Positions 24,128-32,552 are shown, numbered from the stretch's first letter. The stretch is DNA of 64,000 nt from Bacteroidota bacterium (GCA_023458535.1 JAEWYW010000040.1:1-64000); one strand, 5' to 3'. Translations and numbers: made by a program. The notes: generated from the sequence alone by a model not told the origin.

Positions 24128-25477
24128 TTATGGTTGAGTTAATGTATTGAGTTCGCCTTTTGCTTTTATCAACTGAATTTCAGCTTGTTTATAATCTAAA
24201 AGAGCATTCGCATAGTTTTGTTTTGCCTGCGTTAGTGCATTATCAGCATCTAAAAGCTCCGTTAAATTTGCCAAACCGTATTGGTAGTTGGACTGTGTAT
24301 TTTTCTGAACTTTTTCCGCCAAAGCCACGTTATCTTTCATGCTGTTAAGATTGATGATGGCGTTTTCGATATTGGTTACGGCATTTTTATAATCAAGATC
24401 TAAGCTGAGTTTTGTATTTTCAATATCTTGTTGAACATCTAAAATATCAATTTCTGCCTGCTGAATTCTCGACTTTGTCGCCCCACCTGTGAAGATTGGA
24501 ATATTAAGATTCAGACCTATGGAAGCAAAATCGCTCCAGTTGACACCATTGTTTAAGCCATTGGTTAAAGGAAACTTGCTTCCGACACCATACCATCCGT
24601 ACTGACCCTGCAAACCTACTGTTGGATAAAGTGCTGCTTCTGTAGCTTTTTTATTGTACTGAAGAAGTTCTTTTTGTTTTTCCAAGACTTTAACTTCCGA
24701 ACGGTTGTCGATATTGGCAATAGAAGCTAAAAGCTCTGGTTTTGGCTCTATACTTTCCTCCTGAAGTTCAATATCGGTATCAATAGGAATTCCCATGTAG
24801 AATTTAAGTGCATTTTTAGCCAATTCTACACCATTCACTACTCTTTGTTTGTTGGATGAGATATTGGTTAACTGCACATTGGTTCTGTCCAAATCAATCT
24901 GTTTTGCTAAACCATTATCCACAAGGCTTTTAATAATATTTCTAACCTTTTCGGTGTTGGCATAACTTGCATCTAAGGTTCTTAAATTTTCTTCCTGCAC
25001 AAAAACATTGTAATAAGAAGTCGCCACATTAGAAATAATCTGCTCATTCGTTAAAGTAGCGTTCAAAACATAAAATTCTCTTGTAGATTTTGCTGCCTTA
25101 AGACCGATAAAAACTTTTTGATCGAATAATGCCTGATTAACCGTTGCCGCAATATTGGAAGTCCAAGGTTGTCCCATTTTTACCACCATTCTTTGGCCAC
25201 CAAAATCAAGAACAGATTCCTGAATAATGGGGTTGTAAGTAAGATTTCCGCCCACGTGCACCTGAGGAAGAGCACCTGCACGTGCTTCTGTAATTTTGTA
25301 TTCTGCCTTTTGTACTTGTAGTGCGGCTTTTTTGGCTTCGGCTTTGTTTTGAAGTGCAGATTTAATGGCGTCCGACAAAGAAACTTGTTGTTGCGCAAAT
25401 GCATTCATTCCGAAAACCATGAAAGCTGCTGCGATACTTTTGGAAAGCAGTCTTACAGTCTTGGTTTTATTGTTCAT
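24128..25477 (-). CDS. TolC family outer-membrane efflux channel
   Basis: A 449-residue outer-membrane factor. A signal peptide (about residues 1-28, ending NAFAQQ) precedes two internally similar helical repeats: VSLSDAIKSALQNKAEAKKAALQVQKAEYKI in the first and DVQQDIENTKLSLDLDYKNAVTNIENAI in the second, ending AKGELNTLTQP. Beta segments such as GGATKSRIQQAEIDI mark the repeats. It is the second gene of the operon, directly after the TetR regulator with a 14-base spacing. Confidence 0.92.
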   Translation of the reverse strand: MNNKTKTVRLLSKSIAAAFMVFGMNAFAQQQVSLSDAIKSALQNKAEAKKAALQVQKAEYKITEARAGALPQVHVGGNLTYNPIIQESVLDFGGQRMVVKMGQPWTSNIAATVNQALFDQKVFIGLKAAKSTREFYVLNATLTNEQIISNVATSYYNVFVQEENLRTLDASYANTEKVRNIIKSLVDNGLAKQIDLDRTNVQLTNISSNKQRVVNGVELAKNALKFYMGIPIDTDIELQEESIEPKPELLASIANIDNRSEVKVLEKQKELLQYNKKATEAALYPTVGLQGQYGWYGVGSKFPLTNGLNNGVNWSDFASIGLNLNIPIFTGGATKSRIQQAEIDILDVQQDIENTKLSLDLDYKNAVTNIENAIINLNSMKDNVALAEKVQKNTQSNYQYGLANLTELLDADNALTQAKQNYANALLDYKQAEIQLIKAKGELNTLTQP

Positions 25478-25491
25478 AATTTTATAGTTGT

Positions 25492-26094
25492 TTATTTTTT
25501 GAATAGTATGTTGAGAATTATATCTTTTCTTTCGGAGATAAGCCTATCAAACTCCTTGCTTCCGATATTGAGATTTTCTGTTACAAGCGGTCTCATTGCA
25601 CTAGGAAACACCAAAAGAGATATCATATTTAATAAAAACTGCACGGGTTCCATCTTATCGATATTTCCTTTTTGCATTTCTACCTCTAATGACGAATAAA
25701 GACCATCAATTACTGCATGATCGAGGTCATCTTTTTTATGCGGGTTCAAACCTTTATTCATTTGCGAAACAATATAGCTCTCCAAATAAGGATAACGCAG
25801 ACTTGTCAGTAAGCTTTCCTCAATGAAACCAGCAATTTTCTCCTTGAAAGTAAGATTGGAATCATAAATGACTTTTGATTTTTCCTTTTCACATCTTTTG
25901 GCTTCTTCCAATACCAACTGCAAAAGATTATCTCTAGATCTGAAATAATAATTGATGAGCGTTCTGTTAACACCCGCCTCATCTGCAATTTCCTGAGTGG
26001 TAGCATCAAACTTCCCTTTCACAAAGAACATATTTTTGGCTGTTTCTTTGATGAGTTCTTGGGTTTGATCTTTTTTGTTTACTTGATTTGACAT
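25492..26094 (-). CDS. TetR/AcrR family repressor of the efflux operon
   Basis: A 200-residue regulator. The N-terminal helix-turn-helix reads TQEIADEAGVNRTLINYYFRSRDNLL (about residues 30-55), the canonical TetR signature. The variable C-terminal ligand domain starts with AKRCEKEKSKVIYDSNLTFKEK. It is the first gene of the operon it should repress. The promoter upstream is flanked and overlapped by palindromes suited to a TetR dimer, which suggests autoregulation. The inducer is unknown. Confidence 0.92.
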   Translation of the reverse strand: MSNQVNKKDQTQELIKETAKNMFFVKGKFDATTQEIADEAGVNRTLINYYFRSRDNLLQLVLEEAKRCEKEKSKVIYDSNLTFKEKIAGFIEESLLTSLRYPYLESYIVSQMNKGLNPHKKDDLDHAVIDGLYSSLEVEMQKGNIDKMEPVQFLLNMISLLVFPSAMRPLVTENLNIGSKEFDRLISERKDIILNILFKK

Positions 26095-26096
26095 TT

Positions 26097-26155
26097 TTGT
26101 TAAACAATTTCGTGCAAATTTACTTCAACTATTTTGTTTGACAAAATTGTTAAAC
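26097..26155. promoter_or_regulatory. putative TetR operators
   Basis: TTGTTAAACA occurs at 26097-26106 and again at 26148-26157, and a diverged copy reads TTGTTTGACAA at 26134-26144. The first lies inside the palindrome TTGTT-A-AACAA, between the -7 element and the ATG. The others lie in the palindrome ATTTTGT-TTG-ACAAAAT (26131-26147) and overlap the -33 element. Binding at both would block the promoter. Confidence 0.5.
26115..26144 (-). promoter_or_regulatory. promoter of the TetR-RND operon
   Basis: On the minus strand TTG (26144-26142) and TAAATTTG (26122-26115) are 19 bases apart, a full consensus match, 21 bases from the TetR ATG. Confidence 0.7.
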
Positions 26156-26202
26156 ATTAAATTTAATTGAATTATTATGACATGCATCATATCTTTTCGA
26201 CA

Positions 26203-26232
26203 ATAAAAAAAGCGACTAGTAAACTAATCGCT
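26203..26232 (-). terminator. plsC-like gene terminator
   Basis: AGCGA-C-TAGT / ACTA-A-TCGCT hairpin (26211-26232), followed on the minus strand by seven T residues, about 22 bases beyond the stop. Confidence 0.75.
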
Positions 26233-26254
26233 CTATGTATTCTGATTGAAAGAA

Positions 26255-27052
26255 TTAATTCTTTAAGTCCTCTTTTTTGTTTTTGAGTTCTAAATCGTAC
26301 TGATGCAGAACGTTAAATTGATCTGTCTGCTCTATAGCTGTCATAATTTTTTCTAAAATCTGTTTAGAATTTTCATTATCATAGTCGAGATCGAGCGGTT
26401 TTTTAAATTCCATCGTTGGTTCTACGCCAGTTACTTTTACCTTGAGACCTTTTTTGTCGAAAGCTCTTCTGAAACCATTAATTTTTATAGGAACTACGAT
26501 AGGTCTTTGGTTAATGATGAGCTTTGCAGTACCCTTTCTCCCCTGCGCGAAAGCCGACGTCGTACCTTGAGGAAAAGTAATCACCCAGCCATTATCCAGC
26601 GCCTTCATGATATTTTCAATTTCACTAAGATCAACCATTCTGTTCACATTCTTGCCCTCAGAGCGCCATGTTCTTTTAACTGTAATCGCTCCCGCAATTT
26701 TAAATAATTTTGGAAGAATTCCTTTATTCATCGTTTCCTCGGCTGCTACGTAATAAAAATCAACCTTTGGATTAAGCAAATAGATAGGATTTTTAATGGA
26801 ATTGAGATAGCCATTGTTTACCGCACAAAATACATGGTACATGGCAGCAACATCTGCAAAGTATGTTTGGTGATTAGATACGAATAGGACATTGGTATCT
26901 GGAAGATCTACCAAGTTTTCTGTTCCTGAAATTTTTAATTTATTAAATCCGTTAAATCTTCTGTAAGATACTATTCCCATCAAGAAAATAATGAATCTTT
27001 TCAGAAAATAAGGTGTTCCAAATGCATCGGTAAATATGTTCTTCTTCGACAT
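26255..27052 (-). CDS. plsC: lysophospholipid (1-acyl-glycerol-3-phosphate) acyltransferase
   Basis: A 265-residue membrane-bound acyltransferase that makes phosphatidic acid or a related acylated lipid. The HX4D catalytic motif is in VSNHQTYFAD. The second motif, FPQGTTSAFAQG, corresponds to the usual FPEGTRS, with Gln in place of Glu and Thr in place of Arg. The third is RPIVVPIKINGF. The substitutions in motif III suggest a divergent substrate, so the true acceptor may not be lysophosphatidate. A TAAATTTG -7 element lies at 27079-27072. Gene symbol is by family. Confidence 0.8.
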   Translation of the reverse strand: MSKKNIFTDAFGTPYFLKRFIIFLMGIVSYRRFNGFNKLKISGTENLVDLPDTNVLFVSNHQTYFADVAAMYHVFCAVNNGYLNSIKNPIYLLNPKVDFYYVAAEETMNKGILPKLFKIAGAITVKRTWRSEGKNVNRMVDLSEIENIMKALDNGWVITFPQGTTSAFAQGRKGTAKLIINQRPIVVPIKINGFRRAFDKKGLKVKVTGVEPTMEFKKPLDLDYDNENSKQILEKIMTAIEQTDQFNVLHQYDLELKNKKEDLKN

Positions 27053-27076
27053 TTTAATAAATAGTGGAGCGCAAAT

Positions 27077-27706
27077 TTACATATTTTTCACCAACTGACT
27101 AAATTCACTCAAAATCATTGCAGTAGCTCCCCAAATAATATAGCCGTTAAAATTGATTACAGGAACTTTGTAGCCTTGCGTTTCAGGCAAGATCATCATT
27201 TCTGGTGTATCTGTTAAGCTCAGGAAAGAAGTAATTGGAAATTCTATCACCTCTACCGCTTCCTGCTGCTGAAGAATGAAATTTGGACCTCTTTTGGTGT
27301 ACGAAACAAAAGGATAGACATAAAAATTACTAGGCGGAATGTAGATGGGCGACATTTCTCTAATAATTCTGATATAAGGTTTTTCGATGCCAATTTCCTC
27401 GGAAGTTTCTCTAATAGCTGTGTCCATAAAATCGCGGTCATCCAACTCTTTTTTTCCACCAGGAAGAGAAATTTGACCACTGTGCCTGTCGTGTTCATTT
27501 TTGCTTCGCACAATCAACGGAAAATACCACTCATCCTCTTTTAAATAGAGTGCAATATTAACTGCCGCAAACTTTGGATTTTTCTCAAGAACCTGCTCAT
27601 AAGAAAGTTGTGGTCTGTAAGGAGGCGAAAATAAACAATGTGCTTCATCGCCCAATATTTGTGTGTTTCTGAGTCGTCCTAATAAATCTTTTCCAAAAGT
27701 TTTCAT
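27077..27706 (-). CDS. Nudix hydrolase, CoA-pyrophosphatase (NudL) type
   Basis: A ~209-residue Nudix enzyme that probably cleaves CoA or its derivatives to phosphopantetheine and 3',5'-ADP. ISLPGGKKELDDRDFMDTAIRETSEEIGI matches the Nudix box GX5EX7REUXEEXGU, with one more residue between the Gly and the first acid than usual for other Nudix groups. LFSPPYRPQLSYEQVL upstream and the CoA-pyrophosphatase-like FVSYTKRG are present. An earlier ATG adds 15 hydrophobic residues that relatives lack, so the start at 27706 (MKTFGKDLL) is preferred. Confidence 0.85.
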   Translation of the reverse strand: MKTFGKDLLGRLRNTQILGDEAHCLFSPPYRPQLSYEQVLEKNPKFAAVNIALYLKEDEWYFPLIVRSKNEHDRHSGQISLPGGKKELDDRDFMDTAIRETSEEIGIEKPYIRIIREMSPIYIPPSNFYVYPFVSYTKRGPNFILQQQEAVEVIEFPITSFLSLTDTPEMMILPETQGYKVPVINFNGYIIWGATAMILSEFSQLVKNM

Positions 27707-27763
27707 GTGTATAAATTTAGGAAGAATAAATGAGATTATAAATGCCCTCACTTTATTATTGAA

Positions 27764-27793
27764 AATAAAAAAACCACCCTAGTAAGAGTGGTT
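27764..27793 (-). terminator. RNase G gene terminator
   Basis: AACCAC (27772-27777) / GTGGTT (27788-27793) hairpin, followed on the minus strand by a T7 run, just beyond the rng stop. Confidence 0.7.
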
Positions 27794-27799
27794 GGTGTT

Positions 27800-29359
27800 T
27801 TAGTTAGAATATCCTGCCAATTCTTCTTTATCTGCATTGTAAATTTTGTATTCTAAATACTTGAAGGAATCTCTCGGAATTATTGTTACCCATTTTTTAT
27901 ACTTCAAAAACCATTTTACTTGTATGCTTTTTATTCCCTTGGTTAAAAAAGCTTCTACAAAAGGATGTACATGAAGGTATATCTTCCCTTTTTCTTTCTG
28001 AATGATGGCTCTAATGCGCTCTTCCATTCTTTCTACCACCACAATTGGGGCAAGGATTTCTCCGTCTTTATTGGGGTTTTCTTCTTTGGTATCAATAATT
28101 TTTTCAGGACGATTTCTTTGTCTGGTAATTTGTATAAGTCCGAATTTACTTGGAGGCAAAATTTTGTGTCTTGCTTTATCTCTTTTCATTTCTTCTTTAA
28201 GATGCTCGAACAGTTCTCTTCTATGGTCCGCATTCGTCATATCAATAAAATCTACAACGATTATTCCGCCCATATCTCTTAAACGCAACTGACGGGCAAT
28301 TTCTGTTGCCGCCATTTTATTAACATTTAAAGCATGTTCTTTATTGGTTGATGCACCTGCAGAGATATTATTCCCGGAGTTTACATCTACCACATGCAGC
28401 GCTTCTGTATGCTCGATCACCAAATAGGCGCCTTTTGAGCTTGGAATATTTACGTGTTTACCAAAACTTTGTTTAAGTTGTTTTTCAACGTTATAATATT
28501 CCAGAAGGGGAATGTGCGAATCGTAGAACTGTACGATATTTTTTGTATCAGGGGAAATTACTTCCAAATAATTTTTCATTTCCTGCACCATTTGCTCGTC
28601 GTCGCAAATAATACTCACAAAATCCTGATTAAAATTATCTCTTAAAATAGCTGAAGCCTTATCATCTTCGCTTAAAACCTTTGAAGGAACTTTGTTTTTC
28701 TGAATATTTTTAAATGTGTTTTCCCACTTCTGAATCAGCTGATTCATGTCATTATGCAGGTCTGCCACTTTTTTACCTTCTGCAACGGTACGGATAATAA
28801 TGCCGAAGCCTTCAGGTTTTATACTTTCTATAAGGGTTCTGAGGCGTTCTCTTTCCTCAGCACTCTTTATTTTTTTAGAAACAGATACTTTATTATCAAA
28901 AGGGATTAAAACCAAAAAACGACCCGTAAGAGAAATCTGTGTAGATATTCTGGGTCCTTTAGTAGAAATAGGTTCTTTGGTAATTTGCAAAAGCACAACA
29001 TCGTCTTTGGCAATAATTTTATCAACAACCCCGTGTTTATCTATTTCTGGTTGTATTTCAAAGTCTTTTAAGCTGGATGAGCTTTGTTTTTTAGAGATGG
29101 TATCTTTAAGAAACTTTTTATAGGTAAGAAACTGCGGACCCAAATCCTGATAATGCAAAAAAGCATCTTTACCGTAGCCAATGTTCACAAAGGCTGCATT
29201 AAGATTGGGTGCTAATTTTTTTACTTTTCCTATAAACAAATCACCCACAACAAAATCGTGCTTATCCTCCTCCTCATGAAGTTCACATAAACGACCATCT
29301 TCCAATAAAGCTATCTTGGTAAGATCATCTTCATCCGAAACTATAAGTTCTTTCTTCAT
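27800..29359 (-). CDS. rng: ribonuclease E/G family endoribonuclease
   Basis: A 519-residue endoribonuclease for rRNA maturation and mRNA decay. An embedded S1 domain (GDLFIGKVKKLAPNLNAAFVNIGYGKDAFLH) lies near residues 40-80. The catalytic metal site is in HVVDVNSGNN and GGIIVVDFIDM, followed by KFGLIQITRQRNRPE. The CPxC zinc-link that joins RNase E/G protomers elsewhere is missing: the corresponding stretch reads DTKEENPNKDG. This absence seems usual in flavobacteria, from memory. The C-terminal small domain ends EELAGYSN. There is no long disordered scaffold, so it is RNase G-like. Confidence 0.92.
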   Translation of the reverse strand: MKKELIVSDEDDLTKIALLEDGRLCELHEEEDKHDFVVGDLFIGKVKKLAPNLNAAFVNIGYGKDAFLHYQDLGPQFLTYKKFLKDTISKKQSSSSLKDFEIQPEIDKHGVVDKIIAKDDVVLLQITKEPISTKGPRISTQISLTGRFLVLIPFDNKVSVSKKIKSAEERERLRTLIESIKPEGFGIIIRTVAEGKKVADLHNDMNQLIQKWENTFKNIQKNKVPSKVLSEDDKASAILRDNFNQDFVSIICDDEQMVQEMKNYLEVISPDTKNIVQFYDSHIPLLEYYNVEKQLKQSFGKHVNIPSSKGAYLVIEHTEALHVVDVNSGNNISAGASTNKEHALNVNKMAATEIARQLRLRDMGGIIVVDFIDMTNADHRRELFEHLKEEMKRDKARHKILPPSKFGLIQITRQRNRPEKIIDTKEENPNKDGEILAPIVVVERMEERIRAIIQKEKGKIYLHVHPFVEAFLTKGIKSIQVKWFLKYKKWVTIIPRDSFKYLEYKIYNADKEELAGYSN

Positions 29360-29446
29360 AAATAAGTCTGTTATATATTTACACGATTTCCGTATTGTGA
29401 ACGGATTTTATCAGTCTGTCGGGCAGTTCGCCCAACCTTCAATAAA

Positions 29447-29492
29447 CAAAAATATAGTTAGTGATATTATGGAAATAAGTCACCAACTATAT
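29447..29492 (-). terminator. terminator of the 29-residue basic protein gene
   Basis: ATATAGTTAGTGA (29452-29464) pairs with TCACCAACTATAT (29480-29492), 12 of 13 positions, and on the minus strand is followed by TTTTTG. It lies 26 bases beyond the small gene's stop and upstream of rng. A second small GGGC/GCCC hairpin (29430-29442) falls in the rng leader. Confidence 0.65.
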
Positions 29493-29517
29493 TATATATT
29501 GTATATCTCAGAAGAGA

Positions 29518-29607
29518 TTATTTTTTCTTATGTCTGTTAGCTCTTCTTCTTTTCTTTCTTTTGTGAGTTGCTACCTTGTGTCTTTTTCTTTTCTTTCCGC
29601 TTGGCAT
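29518..29607 (-). CDS. 29-residue, very basic conserved-looking protein
   Basis: An ORF of 30 codons starting MPSGKKRKRHKVATHKRKK and ending in NRHKKK. 19 of 29 residues are Lys, Arg or His. It starts 46 bases after the HU gene on the same strand, with no promoter of its own, and is followed by a good terminator, so it looks like the second gene of the HU transcript. I recall near-identical tiny proteins in other Flavobacteriia, but cannot run a search. Composition suggests a ribosome- or nucleoid-associated role, similar in style to Thx or bL36. It is not Thx by sequence. Length is below the usual gene-caller limit. Confidence 0.8.
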   Translation of the reverse strand: MPSGKKRKRHKVATHKRKKRRRANRHKKK

Positions 29608-29653
29608 AATTTTAAAGTTTTAAAAACGTGTTAATATTCTGTTTATTATTTTA

Positions 29654-29956
29654 TTAGTTTGCTACCTCTTCTACTGCTACTTTTGTTTTTACTTTCTCTA
29701 CAAAAGACTTAGAAGGTTTAAAAGCAGGGATATTATGAGCAGGAATTTCAATTGCAGTATTCTTAGAAATGTTACGCCCTGTTTTTGCAGCCCTAGTTTT
29801 GATGATGAAAGAACCAAATCCTCTTAAATAAACATTATCGCCATTGTACATAGAAGTTCTAATTTCTTGCATAAAAGCTTCTACAACCTTCTGTGTTTCA
29901 TTCTTTTCAGTTCCCAATTTATTTGAGATGGTGTTCACCAATTCCGCCTTTGTCAT
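29654..29956 (-). CDS. HU/IHF family DNA-binding protein
   Basis: A 100-residue nucleoid protein. It starts MTKAELVNTISNKLG, has the dimer core VEAFMQEIRTSM, VYLRGFGSFIIKTRAAKTGRN as the beta-arm entry, IPAHNIPAFKPSKSFVEKV as the arm and closing helix, and a short extension (KTKVAVEEVAN) beyond the 90-residue core. It binds and bends DNA without strong sequence preference. A full consensus promoter precedes it, shared in the 46-base region with the divergent mutY. The small basic protein gene follows on the same transcript. Confidence 0.95.
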   Translation of the reverse strand: MTKAELVNTISNKLGTEKNETQKVVEAFMQEIRTSMYNGDNVYLRGFGSFIIKTRAAKTGRNISKNTAIEIPAHNIPAFKPSKSFVEKVKTKVAVEEVAN

Positions 29957-29984
29957 TTCCTTTTTTTGTTTTAATTTTGGTGTG

Positions 29985-30016
29985 CAAATATACTATTATT
30001 TTTTGAAAAAAAACAA
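29985..30016 (-). promoter_or_regulatory. HU gene promoter, overlapping the mutY start
   Basis: On the minus strand TTG (30016-30014) and TATATTTG (29992-29985) are 21 bases apart, a full consensus match. The -33 element lies inside the first codons of the divergent mutY. Confidence 0.75.
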
Positions 30017-31040
30017 ACAGAACCCTGATTTTCTTTACATTGGAAACAAAGTCTTAAGTTGGTATAAAGTACATGGAAGAAATTTACCATTCAGGAAAAC
30101 AAAAGACCTTTATAAAATTTGGATCTGTGAAATCATCTTTCAACAAACCAGAATTAATCAGGGATTGGAGCATTATAACAGATTTATCGTTAGGTTTCCG
30201 GATGTACAAACACTTGCAAACGCCCATGAAGACGATGTTTTGCTCTATTGGAAGGGTTTAGGATATTATTCGAGAGCGATTAATTTACACCAAGCTGCAA
30301 AGCAAATCATCACCGATTTCAAGGGTGAATTTCCCCGTGATTATGAAAACATTCTGAAGCTAAAAGGAGTCGGAAAATACACAGCAGCAGCCATTTCCAG
30401 TATTTGCTTTGGGGAAAAGAGACCCGCGATTGATGGTAATTTTTACAGAGTTCTGAGCAGAATTTTTGCAGATGATTTCGATATATCGCAGCCTAAAGCT
30501 TTTGACTATTTCGCTGAACTTTCATTGAAAATGGTGGATGACCAAATTGGTGACTTCAATCAGGCTATTATGGACTTAGGATCTGAAATATGCAAACCTA
30601 AAAAACCTCTGTGTCAAGAATGCCCAGTGAACAGCGACTGTTTGGCTTTTGAGTTTTCAATAATTGATGAATTTCCTGTAAAAACAAAAAAAGTAAAAGT
30701 AGAACAGCTAGATTTGGAATATTACTTTGTATTTCATCAAAATGAATTTGCCGTTCAGCAGCGCAGCACAGATTTCATCTGGAAGAAATTATTTGAATTT
30801 CCGACTGAAATTCCTGAAAATTTTAATGCATTTATTGTGAATCAAACTACGATTCAACATAAACTTACCCACAGAAGCCTCAGCATTCATGTTCAATCTG
30901 TAGAAGTTTCGGATCATACATTATGGGAAACCTATGTAAAAACGCATCACCTGCAGATTTTAGATCAGGAAAACTGGCATTCGAAATCTTTTCCAAAACC
31001 TTTAGAAAATTTTATCAATCAGTTTTTTCAAGAGAATTAA
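30003..31040 (+). CDS. mutY: A/G-specific adenine glycosylase, probable TTG start
   Basis: A 345-residue base-excision enzyme that removes adenine opposite 8-oxoguanine. The catalytic Glu is in ICEIIFQQTRINQGLEHY. The helix-hairpin-helix LKGVGKYTAAAISSI is followed by AIDGNFYRVLSR (the Asp). The [4Fe-4S] loop CKPKKPLCQECPVNSDC has spacing C-x6-C-x2-C-x5-C. The C-terminal Nudix-like oxoG-recognition domain (VEQLDLEYYFVF to LTHRSLSIHVQSV) is present. No ATG occurs in a sensible place. A TTG at 30003 gives the residues KKNKQNPDFLYIG, right before the conserved WYKVHGRNLPFR. Longer frames would run through the HU gene. Confidence 0.88.
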   Translation: MKKNKQNPDFLYIGNKVLSWYKVHGRNLPFRKTKDLYKIWICEIIFQQTRINQGLEHYNRFIVRFPDVQTLANAHEDDVLLYWKGLGYYSRAINLHQAAKQIITDFKGEFPRDYENILKLKGVGKYTAAAISSICFGEKRPAIDGNFYRVLSRIFADDFDISQPKAFDYFAELSLKMVDDQIGDFNQAIMDLGSEICKPKKPLCQECPVNSDCLAFEFSIIDEFPVKTKKVKVEQLDLEYYFVFHQNEFAVQQRSTDFIWKKLFEFPTEIPENFNAFIVNQTTIQHKLTHRSLSIHVQSVEVSDHTLWETYVKTHHLQILDQENWHSKSFPKPLENFINQFFQEN

Positions 31041-31094
31041 GCTTCTGGTCGTCGACAAAACGTTGCTTCAACCGAAAATTCAAATAAATTTTAA

Positions 31095-31922
31095 TTATTT
31101 AGAAAGTAATATGCTTACCCACTCTTCACGTTGCATTTGCTTTTCCATTTTTAAATTTTCTTCTGTGCAGACTTGTAAAATATCATCCACATCAAAGAAA
31201 CACAAACCTGAAAGCAGCAACTTACCACCATCATTCAACACTGAAACATAAGTAGGAATATCGGAAATAAGAATATTACGATTGATATTGGCTAAAATTA
31301 CATCAAATTTTTCTGTACCCAAATTATCTGCAGTTCCTTGTGAAATCGCAAGCTCCACACCATTTCTTTCTGCATTTTCTTTAGAATTTTCCACCGACCA
31401 TTCGTCAATATCTATCGCAACCGTTTTTCCTGCCCCTCTTTGCTTGGCATAGATGGCCAAGACAGACGTTCCACAGCCCATATCCAACACAGTTTTATCT
31501 TGAAGATCCATATCCATCATTTGCTGTACCATTAAATGTGTGGTGGGATGATGCCCTGTTCCAAAAGACATTTTCGGCTGAATGATAATTTCATGCATCT
31601 CTGGTTTAGGCTCATGAAACTCTGCACGGATAAGTACTTTATCGTCTATATTAATTGGTGAAAAGTTCTTTTCCCACTCTTCGTTCCAATTGATATTGGG
31701 CATTTCTTCATAAGAATATTCAATTTTAACTTCCGGGTTATTAAAAATCGGCAGCTGCATTAATTCTTCTTCTTTGAATAATTCTTTCTGAATGTAGCCT
31801 AAAATACCTTCTAACTCCTCTGTAAAACTATCGAAACCTATTTCTATCAATTCGGCCATTAATATTTCATTCCAAGGTTGAAGCGGCTGTATTTTAAAAT
31901 TGAATTCTAAATAATTCTGCAT
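31095..31922 (-). CDS. prmA: ribosomal protein L11 methyltransferase
   Basis: A 275-residue SAM-dependent methyltransferase that trimethylates ribosomal protein L11. The SAM loop is VLDMGCGTSVLAIYAKQRGA, AIDIDEWSVENSKENAERNG supplies the ribose-binding acid, and FDVILANINRNIL gives the NINR motif. MSFGTGHHPTTHLM is the PrmA signature. The N-terminal substrate domain is shorter than in E. coli, as is common in this phylum. It is 1 base from the upstream hypothetical gene (31924), so they share a transcript. Confidence 0.93.
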   Translation of the reverse strand: MQNYLEFNFKIQPLQPWNEILMAELIEIGFDSFTEELEGILGYIQKELFKEEELMQLPIFNNPEVKIEYSYEEMPNINWNEEWEKNFSPINIDDKVLIRAEFHEPKPEMHEIIIQPKMSFGTGHHPTTHLMVQQMMDMDLQDKTVLDMGCGTSVLAIYAKQRGAGKTVAIDIDEWSVENSKENAERNGVELAISQGTADNLGTEKFDVILANINRNILISDIPTYVSVLNDGGKLLLSGLCFFDVDDILQVCTEENLKMEKQMQREEWVSILLSK

Positions 31923-31923
31923 G

Positions 31924-32472
31924 TTATTTTTGTTTTTTTAACGCATATGTTGAATGACCAACTTTTTCCAAAGTACCTTTATTAATAAGCCTTGTGATTA
32001 AATTATTTAACACCACACGACCTTTTTCTCTGTCTTTTAACTGAAGAAGATCGTACATCTCTGCACGGGTCATTTTTTTTCTTTTTTTAAGCGCGTCAAA
32101 TAAAATTTCTCTTTCTTTTCCTAAAAAATTTACTTTTCCTATGCGTGCAGCTACCTGAGCTTTAGAAACTTTCTCAAGATTGCTTGGTTGTAAAGGGAAA
32201 GCTATATTATGGTCTCGTAAAAAGATCATATCTGTTTCTTCTGCTAAATCGTTGGGAAAAAGGGTATTCCAAACCAGCCTGCGAAAACCAACTTGGTGGT
32301 ATTTGCCATCTTTACCTTTATAAGTAATTCTACTGGTGCGGGTATTATTGGTAACTGACCGCTCTAAAACCCTACCAAAAATACCTTTTACTTCACCTCT
32401 TTTGCTAACATAATAAGGTTTTTCGGATGGAATGTTGGCTACTATAAATTCTGTTTCTTCATTATTTTCCAT
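31924..32472 (-). CDS. unknown protein with HNH-accessory-like start and winged-helix-like end
   Basis: A 182-residue cytoplasmic protein. The N-terminal half (YYVSKRGEVKGIFGRVLERSV..., then GKDGKYHQVGFRRLVWNTLFPN) recalls the NUMOD4 and phage-style domains that accompany HNH nucleases, but no HNH motif follows. The C-terminal half (KKMTRAEMYDLLQLKDREKGRVVLNNLITRLINKGTLEKVGHSTYALKK) looks like a winged helix with a final beta hairpin. It is cotranscribed with prmA, one base away. A TAAATTTG element lies at 32501-32494. Role unknown; DNA or RNA binding is plausible. Confidence 0.6.
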   Translation of the reverse strand: MENNEETEFIVANIPSEKPYYVSKRGEVKGIFGRVLERSVTNNTRTSRITYKGKDGKYHQVGFRRLVWNTLFPNDLAEETDMIFLRDHNIAFPLQPSNLEKVSKAQVAARIGKVNFLGKEREILFDALKKRKKMTRAEMYDLLQLKDREKGRVVLNNLITRLINKGTLEKVGHSTYALKKQK

Positions 32473-32552
32473 TTCGTCAAATTTTATTCAGTACAAATTT
32501 ATATAAAATATCACATAAAATACTTTTTCGGTGTGTTTAATTATAAACCTCA

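Noticed and set aside
27706..27751. Longer N-terminus of the Nudix protein
   Set aside because: Adds a hydrophobic stretch absent from the family.
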